Below are positions 9,088-17,770 of a DNA stretch of 29,910 nt, piece by piece. This DNA is from Fragilaria crotonensis (Eukaryota > Bacillariophyta > Fragilariophyceae > Fragilariales > Fragilariaceae). The stretch spans positions 1-29,910 of the forward strand of contig JAKSYS010000727.1 in assembly GCA_022925895.1 (NCBI GenBank), written 5' to 3'. The translations under genes were made by a program, and so were the position numbers. Each line of letters begins with the position of its first letter. The first letter of the stretch is position 1. Below the pieces are notes generated by a model. That model saw nothing but the letters and a program-made list of their open reading frames with translations, made no database searches and was not told where the DNA came from.

Positions 9088-10320
9088 AGAAGTTCAAGAG
9101 GCGGAACGGGATGCGGATGACGACCTCGAACCCCTCGAACCCGAGTCAACCAGGAAGGATGCAGACGACTACACGCCTGAGTCGATGGACGAATACATCT
9201 CGGCAAGCGTGCTTCTGCCACGTGGCGAAGACGTGGTACGCGCAAAGGTCATTGGTCGGATGCACGGAAGAGACGGTACTCCACTTGGCATGCGGCACTC
9301 GAATCCTATCTTGGACACCCGGGAGTACCAGGTTGAGTTTCCGGACGGATCGACTGCGACGTATGCCGCGAATGTGATTGCCGAAAACTTATATTCACAA
9401 GTGGACGACGAGGGTCGCCACTTTGCCATTTTGCAAGAGATCACCGACCACAAGAAAGATGGATCGGCCCTGTCAAAGGACGACGGTTTCATTGAGAACC
9501 GTCATGGGCAGCGTCGTCCCAAGTTGACGACGAGGGGTTGGAAACTCTTGGTCTCTTGGAAGGATGGTACTTCGGATTGGATTCCGTTGAAGGACTTGAA
9601 AGAAGCGAACCCCGTTGAGGTGGCGGAGTATGCGGTTGCCAACAAGATCGCAGAGGAACCTGCATTTGCTTGGTGGGTTTGCGATGTGCTACGCCGCCGG
9701 GATCGTGTAATCAAGAAGGTAAAGTCCACCAAGTATTGGCTGAGGTCGCACAAGTATGGCGTGGAACTGCCGAAGACTGTGGCCGAGGCGCTTGCGATTG
9801 ATCGCAGAACGGGGACTACCTTTTGGCGTGATGCCATTGAAAAGGAGATGAGAAATGTGATGATTGCATTTGAGTTCAGCAACGACCCGAGCCCGCCGGT
9901 TGGATTTGCGAAAGCAACATGTCACATGATCTTCGACATCAAGTTTGATCTGACAAGGAAGGCGCGATTGGTCCTGAATGGCGCGAAGCATGATGTGCCG
10001 AAGGAAATGACCTTCTCAAGTGTCGTCTCACGCGACAGCGTTCGTATCGCTTTCACTCTTGCGGCTTTGAATGGGCTCGATATCTTGGCGGCTGACATCC
10101 AGAATGCCTATCTCTCGGCGCCGACTGAAGAGAGGTTATATGTTGTTGCTGGATTGGAGTTCCCACCCGACTTGAGAGGACGACCAGCGAAGATTGTGCG
10201 GGCCCTTTATGGAATGAAGTCGTCGGGAGCACGATTCAGGGACCACCTTGCTGCGTCGCTGCGGGATATGGGCTACAAGAGTTGTAAGGCGGACCCGGAC
10301 GTGTGGATGAAGCTGCGACG
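9072..10320 (+). CDS. Element B pol: linker, chromo-like module and RT N-terminal half
   Basis: The acidic linker leads to DYTPESMDEYISASVLLPRG and then the FPDG.TATYAANVIAENLYSQVDDEG block. The chromo-like module is GWKLLVSWKDGTSDWIPLKD, followed by NPVEVAEYAV and EEPAFAWW. RT starts with TFWRDAIEKEMRNVMIAF and continues with FSSVVSRDSVRIAFTLAALNGLDILAADIQNAYL, ALYGMKSSGARFRDHLAASL and CKADPDVWMK. The VAGGH.T motif seen in C and F is replaced here by VLNGAKHD, perhaps by a pair of compensating shifts. Near 10305-10320 the frame changes to the one that carries the catalytic box. Confidence 0.85.
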
Positions 10321-11166
10321 AAGGCCGATGGAACCAAGTTCTACAGCTATGTCTTGGCGTATGTTGATGACATCCTCTGTCTTGATACTAATCCAAAGAA
10401 TGTGATGGACGCTTTGTCGAAGGTTTACAAGCTGAAGGATGGGAGCGTGAAGGCGCCTGATGTATATCTTGGGGCTGAGATCAAGCAGTTCAGGATTCCC
10501 GAGTCGGACGAGCCGGGAAAGATCAGGTGGGCCATGTCTTCATCCAAGTATGTGGCGAGGGCTGTCAAGGATGTTGAGACAGAGTTGGAGAATGTGGGGT
10601 TGGGGTTGCCGAAACGTACCACGACTCCATTAAGTCAGGGGTATCGACCAGAGTTGGATCAGACGGCGGAGTTGGATGCACAGCGGCTCAATTACTACCA
10701 AGGGTTGGTCGGCGTCTTAAGGTGGATCTGTGAACTTGGGCGAGTGGACATCCTGATGCCGGTTTCTCTGATGTCACGATATCTTGTGTCTGCCAGGGAG
10801 GGCCATCTTCAGCAGTTGTTCCATGTCTTTGCATATCTGAAACAGTACGACCGATCAACGATGGTGTTTGATGACACTGAGCCAAGCTACGACCCGCGAC
10901 GTTTTGCCACACAAGATTGGTCGAAGTATTACCCTGACGCGAAGGAAGCGATACCGGAGAACATGCCCGAGCCGCGAGGGAAGCCAGTGATGATGACTTG
11001 TTTCGTTGATGCTGATCACGCAGGATGTCAGTTGACACGTCGATCGCACACTGGCGTGATCCTCTATATTAATCGCGCTCCGATCATTTGGTACTCCCAA
11101 GCGACAGAACACGGTGGAGTCTTCCACGTTTGGCTCGGAGTTCATTGCCATGAAGATCGCAGTTGA
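10303..11166 (+). CDS. Element B RT active site and RNase H first half
   Basis: The RT catalytic box Y-V-D-D-I-L is at 10360-10371. The connection shows PDVYLGAEIKQF, RTTTPLSQGYRPELDQ, GLVGVLRWICELGRVDIL and PENMPEPRGKPV. RNase H starts with CFVDADHAGCQLTRRSHTGVILY, which gives its first catalytic aspartate, and IIWYS. At about 11098-11105 the run TCCC has one C too many compared with the expected TCC, and the frame breaks there. The true continuation is the next frame. This is a clean example of a homopolymer-type indel. Confidence 0.85.
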   Translation: MDEAATKADGTKFYSYVLAYVDDILCLDTNPKNVMDALSKVYKLKDGSVKAPDVYLGAEIKQFRIPESDEPGKIRWAMSSSKYVARAVKDVETELENVGLGLPKRTTTPLSQGYRPELDQTAELDAQRLNYYQGLVGVLRWICELGRVDILMPVSLMSRYLVSAREGHLQQLFHVFAYLKQYDRSTMVFDDTEPSYDPRRFATQDWSKYYPDAKEAIPENMPEPRGKPVMMTCFVDADHAGCQLTRRSHTGVILYINRAPIIWYSQATEHGGVFHVWLGVHCHEDRS

Positions 11167-11452
11167 GTTGATTGAGGGGCTGCGGTACAAGTTAAGGATG
11201 ATGGGTGTCCCGGTTGAGGATCCTTGCAATGTTTTTTGTGATAATGAAGCCGTCGTCAAGAATTCCACCAGGCCAGAGTCAACTTTGAAGAAGAAGCACC
11301 AGGCGATCGCGTATCATCGCACTCGCGAGGCTCAGGCTGCGGGGACTGTGCGGATTGCTAAGGAAGATGGTGAAACTAACCTGGCGGATATCTTTACGAA
11401 GCTCTTGGCGGGACCGAAGCTTCGGGATTTATTGCAACGCATCCTATGGTAA
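11106..11452 (+). CDS. Element B RNase H second half
   Basis: It continues RNase H with KRQNTVESSTFGSEFIAMKIAVELI, which supplies the catalytic glutamate, then MGVPVEDPCNVFCDNEAVVKN with a catalytic aspartate, and the copia signature STLKKKHQAIAYHRTREAQAAG. It ends with ADIFTKLLAGPKLRDLLQRILW and a TAA stop. RNase H removes the RNA strand during reverse transcription. The C-terminal ADIFTKLL motif is the normal end of copia pol, so element B is complete at its coding 3' end. Confidence 0.85.
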
Positions 11453-11825
11453 CGGGATGGCTTTTGGCCTGCGAAGCAGGTGGCTGGCCTTGGCCTACGA
11501 GCGTAGGTGTGGATGGGCTAATACTATTCGGTAATGGATGTCCGAACGGCCTCTGGTGTTATGTGATATTTGGTGTTTTGTGAGGAGTACGAATCCGGGG
11601 ACGAGCGAATCACCGATGGATCGGTATTTTGCTCGCGGGGACTGAACGAATTCTACTGTGTCTGCGTCGTATTGGGCTACGGCCAGACCAAGTGGGGTTT
11701 CTCCGGACTTATTTTATAATTTTGTTCTATCCTAATCACTAACGCTATGCTGCCCCACAATGATGGATTTCCAGTAGTAACGGTAGGTTTTATTCAGTAC
11801 TTTACCTTGTTTCTTCTTTCAACTC
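11453..11825 (+). other. Element B 3' tail and unassigned sequence
   Basis: These 373 bp follow the element B stop codon. They start with a pair of related GC-rich hairpins (11464-11519, listed separately). A T-rich stretch with TTATTTTATAATTTTG lies at about 11709-11726. I found no partner for an LTR and no gene. From about 11740 rightward the minus strand is probably the leader of fragment D, since it continues from that fragment's primer-binding site. Confidence 0.4.
11464..11519 (+). repeat. Tandem pair of diverged hairpin units
   Basis: Unit 1 has CCTGC-GAA-GCAGG (11468-11480) and unit 2 has CCTAC-GAGC-GTAGG (11494-11507). Both are preceded by TTGGCC-type sequence and followed by a GTGG-rich tail, so they look like a 26-29 bp tandem duplication. 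One stem pair changed on both sides (G-C to A-T), keeping the stem. Confidence 0.7.
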
Positions 11826-11841
11826 GCGCAGAGGAAGCGTG
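11826..11841 (-). promoter_or_regulatory. Primer-binding site of LTR fragment D
   Basis: The element strand reads CACGCTTCCTCTGCGC directly after the LTR end. Its complement GCGCAGAGGAAGCGTG matches the D-arm part of the eukaryotic initiator tRNA-Met (GCGCAGCGGAAGCGTG) at 15 of 16 positions. Element E has the identical site at 14052-14067. The identity with the tRNA is from memory of animal and plant initiator tRNAs. Confidence 0.6.
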
Positions 11842-12100
11842 TGATTTACTTGGTGTCGTGCTAACGCAACTAGTGGTAGCAAAACTACGAAGTAACGGGC
11901 TTTTCAAAAGTAGGTTTGTTGATGTTATGATTTGATTCGGTAGTCGTGTTCCCGTGTTTTCATACGGGAACGACCGAAAACTCTTACGCGCGACCATACA
12001 CGACTAACCGCGACTGAGTACGAATGTACGTCTCGCGCTCGCATTCTGTTGGTTCTGCGCACGTGACGGTACAGTATACTCTGGTACCAGTATCATTACA
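11842..12100 (-). repeat. Fragment D: LTR of an element related to E
   Basis: On the minus strand the LTR begins TGTAATGATACTGG (12100) and ends GTAAATCA (11842), giving TG...CA and 259 bp, with the PBS abutting. Its last 100 bp resemble the end of the element E LTR, for example the shared TTTTGCTA and GTAAATCA. A hairpin GTTCCCGT / ACGGGAAC lies at 11948-11955 and 11964-11971. It sits exactly where fragment C loses its RNase H, so it belongs to an element inserted there, of which the body has been lost. Confidence 0.65.
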
Positions 12101-13659
12101 TGTGTGTGACCTTCGCGTTACCACATTCCCAGCGTGATTAGCATCCACAAATACGTGTAACGCCACAGGGTTCCCCAATGGTTCAGGCATCTTCGGTGGC
12201 AATTCCTCTTCAAGCTGTTGATAAAACGAGGACCAATCTGGTCGATGGTTAGTCGGTGTAACAGGCACAGGGTCAGTTGGATCAAATATGATTTGTGACT
12301 TGTCATGCTTATTCAAGTAAGCAAACACATGATATACGGCTTCGAGATGTCCCATACGTGGCAACGCCAAATGCTGCGAAAGCAAAGCTACCTCGGTATA
12401 AATGTCAATGCGTCCCAGCTTGACTGCCCATCTCAGAACTCCGATGAGGTTCTGATATTGCGATGCATATTGGTCATCGCATTCATCTGTCGTGTCAACC
12501 TCCGGTCGATAAGTCGTACTTGGAAACGGTGTTTTGCAGTTGACTTGAATCCTCGACCTTCCTCTCGCAACAATAACTTTCCATTTTGACAGCATTTCGG
12601 ACATACGTGTGCCGAGAATGACCAGTATTCACGTCCCGTTGGGTCACCCGGCCTCATTACCTTCTCAACATCAGCCCCAAATATCTAGTCGGAGGACCGA
12701 TGCTCGCTGGGTTCAATTCGTAAGCTGCCTGTATCGACTTGAGGTGCTCTGTCGGCTCGTGTGAAATGATCAAAACATCATCAACGTAAACAGAATCTAC
12801 TCATAATACTTAAACCCATTCGGCTTTGCAAAAGCTCTGCGATAGACGTCAGGGTCGGCTATTGTTGGCTCAAACCCCATGTCCCAAATCGTAGCGATAA
12901 ACATTGACCTCCAAGATGAGCCACTCGACTTCAATCCACATAAAGCATGCACTACCTTCACTACCATACCTTGCCTTGAACCGAACTCAGGCCCAGCGAC
13001 AAACCATACGCGCTCGCGACATGGTGCATTTAAGTATGCATTCCCGATATCGCAAGCCATGATGTCCAAATCATTCAATGCCGCCAACAAGAAGGCAAGC
13101 CTCACGCTGTCACGACTTACGACACTTGAATATGTAATGCTTGCGGGTGGTTCAGTCATATGTCCGCCAGCCACGAAACGCGCCTTTTGTGTTAAGTCCA
13201 TCTTAACATCGAATATCATATGGTGCTTTATTTCCTGGAACCCAACGTAGTCGCCCTTTGACAAACTCTCTCGTATCTGTTCTGGAGTTACACTTTCATC
13301 GTAATCAAACGCAATCATTACCTTTTTCATCTCTTTTTGGATTGCCTTCCACCAAAAGTCTGTGCCTATTTCCTTGTCAATCTGTAACGCTTCTTGTACC
13401 GAATGTGGAAGTCTCACACCATACTTGTGACTTGTCTTCCAGTAACGACTCTTTACCTCACCAATGATCCGATTCCTGATTCGCCGTGTTTGAGATACCC
13501 ACCATTTGAAGGCAGGCTCCTCCTGAATGTGATTAGCCACTGCATATTCAGCCAACTCAATTGGATTGGAGTCCTTAACATGTTTGAGATCAACCCAATC
13601 GGATGATCCATTGTGATGATAACCAGTTACAGTCGTATCGCTATGCCAATGCAAGTATT
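12101..13659 (-). pseudogene. Fragment C: pol remnant (chromo-like linker, RT, partial RNase H)
   Basis: This minus-strand remnant starts inside the chromo-like block (SSDWVDLKHVKDSNPIELAEYAV, EEPAFKWW) near 13659. It carries RT: FWWKAIQKEMKKVMIAF, RFVAGGHMTEPP, SVVSRDSVRLAFLLAALNDLDIM and ALCGLKSSGSSW. A frame change near 12797 precedes the catalytic box Y-V-D-D-V-L at 12777-12788. The later frame (12101-12604) has YRPEVD, GVLRWAVKLGRIDIYTEVALLS and VFVDANHAGNVVTRRSHT, where RNase H stops dead at LTR fragment D. It has neither gag, protease nor integrase, and no LTR of its own. It is related to A, B and F but is not a piece of them. Confidence 0.8.
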
Positions 13660-14051
13660 TGTACTGTATGGTATCATGAAGAAAACATGAATGAATGTCC
13701 TAATAATGACCGTTGAATGAATGTCCGATGACCAATGACCGTTGGTGAATGACCCATGATTAACAATGTCCAATGACCCCGGAATAATTATGGTATGTGG
13801 AGACTATGACCCATTGAGTTGGTCTTGGAACTCTCAATGACCATTCAATGCAGTCATGGGTACCAATGACCAATCAATGCAGTCTTCTGTATCAATGACC
13901 ATTCACTTTGGTCTTGGGTTCCATTAATGGCTCACTTCAGAAAATTCATTTATAATGCACACAATACTTTTTGCTTGATTTTTGTTAAAGCCCTACCCTG
14001 TTATTTTGCTAAGCACTTGTTAGCTCTGTTAAGATAACCGGGTAAATCACA
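13660..14051 (+). repeat. Presumed 5' LTR of element E
   Basis: The right edge is well supported: GTAAATCA followed at once by the PBS, as in fragment D. The left edge is placed at TGTACTGTATGG (13660), where the pol homology of fragment C ends, giving 392 bp; the exact base is uncertain. The middle is full of CAATGACC-type words and a 29-bp tandem repeat (listed separately). No second copy is in the window. Confidence 0.5.
13835..13921 (+). repeat. Three 29-bp tandem repeats in the element E LTR
   Basis: Three units of exactly 29 bp start with CAATGACC at 13835, 13864 and 13893. Units 1 and 2 also share TCAATGCAGTC. A more diverged fourth unit (CTATGACCCATTGAGTTGGTC) lies at 13804-13834. 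Other copies of AATGACC occur at 13705, 13733 and 13771. Such repeats in the U3 part of an LTR often bind transcription factors; that role is inference. Confidence 0.8.
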
Positions 14052-14067
14052 CGCTTCCTCTGCGCCA
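14052..14067 (+). promoter_or_regulatory. Primer-binding site of element E
   Basis: CACGCTTCCTCTGCGC follows the LTR end (CA at 14050-14051) without a gap. It is identical to the site of fragment D, in the same position relative to the LTR. Its complement resembles the D-arm of initiator tRNA-Met with one mismatch, which would mean priming by an internal tRNA segment. Confidence 0.6.
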
Positions 14068-14105
14068 AGTAACAACAAAAGAAGACCAAGACAACATCTC
14101 CCAAC

Positions 14106-15384
14106 ATGCCTCCAGCATTTGCTCGCGCTCCTGCCCTTGCCATTGAAGGACTACTGGACTATACCAAGTCTGAACATGCCAAGATCTACAAGAGTGGAAT
14201 CCATCAAGTCTCTGATGACCCCTTTGACTGCGAACCTGAAGGTCTCTACCAGTTCCTCAAGGATGTTCATGACAGAGCTGATGAGATGGGGTGGACTGAA
14301 GGCATACTCAAGGTCACTCTCAATGGTGGTGAGGAAAATGAAAAAGAGGAGCCATTTATGGAAAACTATGGCACGCTTACGCTTGAGCAGGTTGTGGAAT
14401 CTGAGCTCCAGTACATTGATGAAGGTGGAAGACCAGCTCAAGATACATACATGTTGTACAAGTGTCTCATGGCATCCCTTACCAATGAAGCAAGGAAGAA
14501 AGTTACAATCTGGTCCAACCAGTATCGCATTGGAGAGAACAAGGAATGTAGTGGGGTGGCCCTGCTCAAGATCATCATCAGGGAGAGCCACTTGGACACC
14601 AATGCCACCACGAACCAGATCCGAACAAAGCTCTCAAGCTTGACTCATACATTACAACAATTGACAGCGACATTGGCCGTTTCAACCAGTATGTCAAGCT
14701 TCTTGTCCAGTCGCTTACTGCAAGGAACCAGACAACTTCTGACCTGTTGATCAACTTGTTCAAGGGCTATGGTGCAGTCAGTGATGAAGTTTTTCGGGCT
14801 TGGTTGCTCAAAGCAGGATGACCATGAAGAAGGTGAGGAAATCACTCCTGATGAACTCATGCAGGCTGCAAAGAACAAATATGACACCATGGTGGAAAAG
14901 GGGATCTGGAATGCTCCAACCGCTGAAGAGAAGATTGTTGCCCTAGAAGCAAAGCTTGAATCAACAGTGAAGAATCTCAACAAGAAAGTCTCTGCCAAAC
15001 TTGGAAAGAAGAAGGGAGGTAAGAAGGCAACAAAGAATGATAAAGGAAAAGGAAAGAAATCTGATTCCAAGTCTGAAGACCATCCCAAGATGTGGCCAGC
15101 ACCAAAAGCTGGAGACAAGAAGGAGGTGGAATTCAAGGGTCATACCTGGTATTGGTGTGGCAAAGACACAGGTGGAAAATGTGAGAAGTGGCGTGCACAC
15201 AAGCCCAAGGAATGCAAGGGCATGGCCGCATCCACAGGTGGAGAGAGAAGAGAAAGTCAGGAGACAACACCAATGATGATCGAAAGAAGGCAACCTTTGC
15301 AAGAAGCTCAAGGTTGCAAAGGCATATGTGGCCAAGATTGAGCAGCAGGCGGCAGATTGCTCATCAGGTGAAGAAACAGATTGA
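14106..15384 (+). pseudogene. Element E Gag-like protein, frameshifted
   Basis: The ATG at 14106 begins MPPAFARAPALAIEGLLDY. The first part (to about 14640) has an ordered helical gag sequence with ESELQYIDEGGRPAQDTYMLYKCL. The reading then moves for about 170 bp into another frame carrying DSDIGRFNQYVKLLVQSL and NLFKGYGAVSDEVFRAWLL, and returns with QDDHEEGEEITPDELMQAA. A lysine-rich run leads to TWYWCGKDTGGKCEKW and HKPKEC, a Cys/His motif that may bind zinc but is not CCHC. After another shift near 15295 it ends EQQAADCSSGEETD with a TGA at 15382-15384. That stop is followed by CTCCTTGGG, like CTCTTTGGG in element F. It shows no clear similarity to the gags of A, B and F. Confidence 0.7.
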
Positions 15385-15661
15385 CTCCTTGGGTGGACCA
15401 ACCTTCCAGCAGCAATGGTAACAGGTCTACTAGCGCTGATCTGTTGGTCTCAACCTATCCCTTTCTCCTACTACTACTCATGATCAACCTGAAGAATGAA
15501 ATGCCAACTGCAAGAGCAAGCAACATCATCCAGCAAACAATGTGGAAGATATGGATGCAATCTCTGCAAGGAATGGCAATCTCTATAAACTGGGTCCTGA
15601 CACCAACTAAACGAACAAAGAAGACAAAATCGGTGTTGATGGATCAAGTACAATCAACAAT
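15385..15661 (+). other. Element E gag-pol junction
   Basis: The gag frame is open for 32 codons after its UGA and then closes at a second TGA (15481-15483). The frame that leads into pol can be followed back through DAISARNGNLYKLGPDTN to about 15550, with one in-frame TAA near 15608. So the junction is probably protein-coding, but broken. No separate gene is supported. Confidence 0.45.
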
Positions 15662-17263
15662 ATGGACCTTGATATACTCAATGTGCGACAATGTTGGCGA
15701 CATGATCTTAAAAGCAACAGCATCAAACAACAAGAGACAACGGCTGACAGCAGCGCTCAAAGGCACAGATCAAGAAGCAGGGTGATGGCCCTTGCAATGT
15801 CTGTGCTGGCAATGCAAGCAGATGTGAAGACGGACACTGAGCGCAGAGTTAGATTCGACACAGACTCCGAATGGGTTGGCGTTGACAACCGCTGTTCAGG
15901 ATGCATCTCTGTGAGGTCGGACTTCATTGGTAACCTCAAACGTTGCAACAGAGTTATCAAAGGATTTGGAGGTTCAAGAACGACAAACGTGAAAATGGGA
16001 ACAATACGCTGGAAGTGGGAAGATGATCAAGGAAGACCGCATTCTTTCGACATCCCGAATTCATACTATGTTCCTGAAGGAAAGCTACGTTTACTGAGCC
16101 CCCAACACTGGTCGCAGTCGCAAACCAAGAGTCGAAAAGGACGAGCGACGTGCGGTGAACAAACAAATGGAAACGAATGCATCTTGTATTGGAATGACGG
16201 ACAGAACCAACTGCACATTGAACTAAGCCGTGTCAACAATGTTGCCTCTTTTCCGCTGGCGCATGGTTTTGAACAGTTTGGAGCTTTTTGTTGTGAAGCA
16301 GCTCTGGATAATCCATCAGACGACCCAATCGCAATGCCAAGTACCATCATCTCTGATGATGAAGACGACCACGATGAGGTGACGGCGAAAGCCCCACTGC
16401 CGTGGCAGTCAACTTGGCAACCTGCAACGAGGCGTCAACAGGAAAAATTCATTGCTTCTGAGATTGAGTTCGCCCTAAACGGACCATCCACAACTCCTCC
16501 AGGAGGGGAAACAAGCACAAACTCAAAAGAAATCATCAATGCGAACACCCCAAACGTCATAATTGACGAGGAGGAGCGACAACCACAGTCGGAGATGGCC
16601 GAACTGCTCGCAACCCATTTCAAATATGGGCACCTACCCATGCGAAAGTTGCAAGAGATGGCAAAACAAGGGATTCTCCCAAAGCGTCTCGCACAATGCA
16701 ACCTTCCTACGTGCTCAGCATGTCTCTATGCAAAAGCAACGCGGAAACCATGGAGGGGTAAGACTGCGAAAGACAGATCAGAAGATGAAAGAGCATCAAG
16801 GCCAGGGCAAGTCATATCAATTGACCAATTGGTGTCTCCAACGCCAGGTCTCATTGCTCAGATGACAGGGTTCCTGACCACAAAGCGATACAAGTATGCA
16901 ACTGTGTTTGTGGATCAGTTCAGCAGGCTGGGTTTTGTCTACCTGCAAAAGACAGCATCAGCAGAGGAGACAATTGAAGCAAAGAAAGCATTCGAGTCCT
17001 ACGCCAAAAGGCATGGCGTTATTGTCGAAAATTACCTCGCTGACAATGGGATCTTCAAGGCCCACAAATGGGTTGAAGCTTGCAAGAATGATGCGCAAGG
17101 GCTAACGTTTGCAGGCGTCAACGCTCACCACCAAAATGGTGTAGCAGAGCGTCGAATTTGTGAGTTGCAGGACATGGCCAGAACAATGCTTATCCATGCA
17201 AACTCGCGATGGCCAGATGCCATCACTGCAAACCTCTGGCCGTATGCCGTGAGCAGCAAATGA
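15662..17263 (+). CDS. Element E protease and integrase (pol N-terminal part)
   Basis: The frame carries WVGVDNRCSGCIS, where the protease triplet is D-N-R (15884-15892) rather than D-[ST]-G. A YYVPEGKLRLLSPQHW block, typical of copia proteases, follows. The pre-integrase zinc finger is present: H-x4-H in HFKYGH and C-x2-C in CSAC. Integrase catalytic residues are the aspartate in ISIDQLV, the aspartate in YLADNGIF and the glutamate in HHQNGVAERRI, with the usual spacing. The last residues LWPYAV are followed by a one-base shift; the next frame continues with NDAINHLKHAG. The first ATG of the frame is only nominal, because pol is probably made as a fusion. Confidence 0.85.
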   Translation: MDLDILNVRQCWRHDLKSNSIKQQETTADSSAQRHRSRSRVMALAMSVLAMQADVKTDTERRVRFDTDSEWVGVDNRCSGCISVRSDFIGNLKRCNRVIKGFGGSRTTNVKMGTIRWKWEDDQGRPHSFDIPNSYYVPEGKLRLLSPQHWSQSQTKSRKGRATCGEQTNGNECILYWNDGQNQLHIELSRVNNVASFPLAHGFEQFGAFCCEAALDNPSDDPIAMPSTIISDDEDDHDEVTAKAPLPWQSTWQPATRRQQEKFIASEIEFALNGPSTTPPGGETSTNSKEIINANTPNVIIDEEERQPQSEMAELLATHFKYGHLPMRKLQEMAKQGILPKRLAQCNLPTCSACLYAKATRKPWRGKTAKDRSEDERASRPGQVISIDQLVSPTPGLIAQMTGFLTTKRYKYATVFVDQFSRLGFVYLQKTASAEETIEAKKAFESYAKRHGVIVENYLADNGIFKAHKWVEACKNDAQGLTFAGVNAHHQNGVAERRICELQDMARTMLIHANSRWPDAITANLWPYAVSSK

Positions 17264-17535
17264 TGCAATTAACCACCTCAAGCATGCAGGATCCAGAGAG
17301 AAGAAGTCAATGGAAATCTTTGCCAAGACACGCGTGGTTGCTAATCCAAAGCACTGGAAGCCGTTTGGATGCCCAGTTTATGTTTTGGAAAGTGATCTGC
17401 AAAGTGGACAACCATTCCACAAATGGAAGAGCCGCTCGCGCGTTGGCATATACATTGGCAAGTCCCCACAACACGGACGCAATATTGCTCTCGTCTTGAG
17501 CTTGGAGACAGGATTGGTCAGCCCGCAATTCCATG
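17264..17535 (+). pseudogene. Element E integrase C-terminal domain, truncated
   Basis: The frame shifted by one base carries INHLKHAG, then MEIFAKTRVVANPKHWKPFGCPVYVL, SRVGIYIGKSPQH and LETGLVSPQFHA. In copia integrases this last motif (SPQFH) is normally followed by a short FDD-type stretch and the linker to RT. Here the sequence passes straight into the LTR of element F at 17536. The remainder of pol is not found on the far side of element F. Confidence 0.8.
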
Positions 17536-17770
17536 CGTATAAATGTGGTGGGTAACAACGTTCCCCCATCATTTAACTTACTAAAGTATCAAAAGCAATA
17601 GAACGCTTTCTCGATAAAAGAGTGAGCAATCGATCTTGCGATACGATTGTGCACCTGTCGCTTATATTACTCATGTGTGTCCCCACACATGTTACACTAT
17701 GTATATACGTATGCTTCTATCATCCGATCATACTGGTAACGTACAGTGACCGTATGACAGTATTTCTTCG
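17536..17770 (-). repeat. 3' LTR of element F
   Basis: It matches 23773-24008 at every base except C5 versus C6. On the element strand it starts CGAAGAAATAC and ends TTTATACG, so the termini are CG...CG instead of TG...CA, with an imperfect terminal inverted repeat. A perfect hairpin CATGTGTG / CACACATG is at 17672-17679 and 17684-17691. Confidence 0.92.

Larger units (their letters stand above)
5769..11452 (+). mobile_element. Element B: Ty1/copia-type LTR retrotransposon (DSHADT lineage)
   Basis: It is a plus-strand element with gag (5913-7317), protease, integrase, chromo-like linker, RT and RNase H in copia order, ending with a stop at 11450-11452. It is the closest relative of element A in the window, with shared blocks such as HKKDGSA, WKDGTS and ADPDVWMK. 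Gag and pol share a frame with one UGA between. About six single-base frame changes interrupt it. I could not find a matching pair of LTRs: the 5' side (5769-5912) and the 3' side (11453-11841) show no shared sequence by eye. Its outer limits are therefore open. Confidence 0.85.
13660..17535 (+). mobile_element. Element E: copia-type element of a DNR-protease lineage, 3' part missing
   Basis: It is a plus-strand element with a presumed 5' LTR (13660-14051), PBS, gag (14106-15384), protease and integrase. It stops at FHA in the integrase C-terminal domain, where the LTR of element F begins. RT, RNase H and the 3' LTR are absent from the window. The gag, the protease triplet and a normal pre-integrase zinc finger set it apart from A, B and F. 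It starts within fragment C sequence. Confidence 0.8.

Noticed and set aside
11747..11935. Plus-strand frame of 62 residues
   Set aside because: It crosses the PBS and LTR of fragment D, which are better supported.
13835..13921. CRISPR-like repeat array
   Set aside because: Units are contiguous 29-bp tandem repeats without unique spacers, and the setting is a eukaryotic LTR.
17536..17545. CGTAT as a 5-bp target-site duplication of element F
   Set aside because: CGTAT also occurs on the internal side of the 5' LTR, so it is part of the LTR end and not a duplication of the target.
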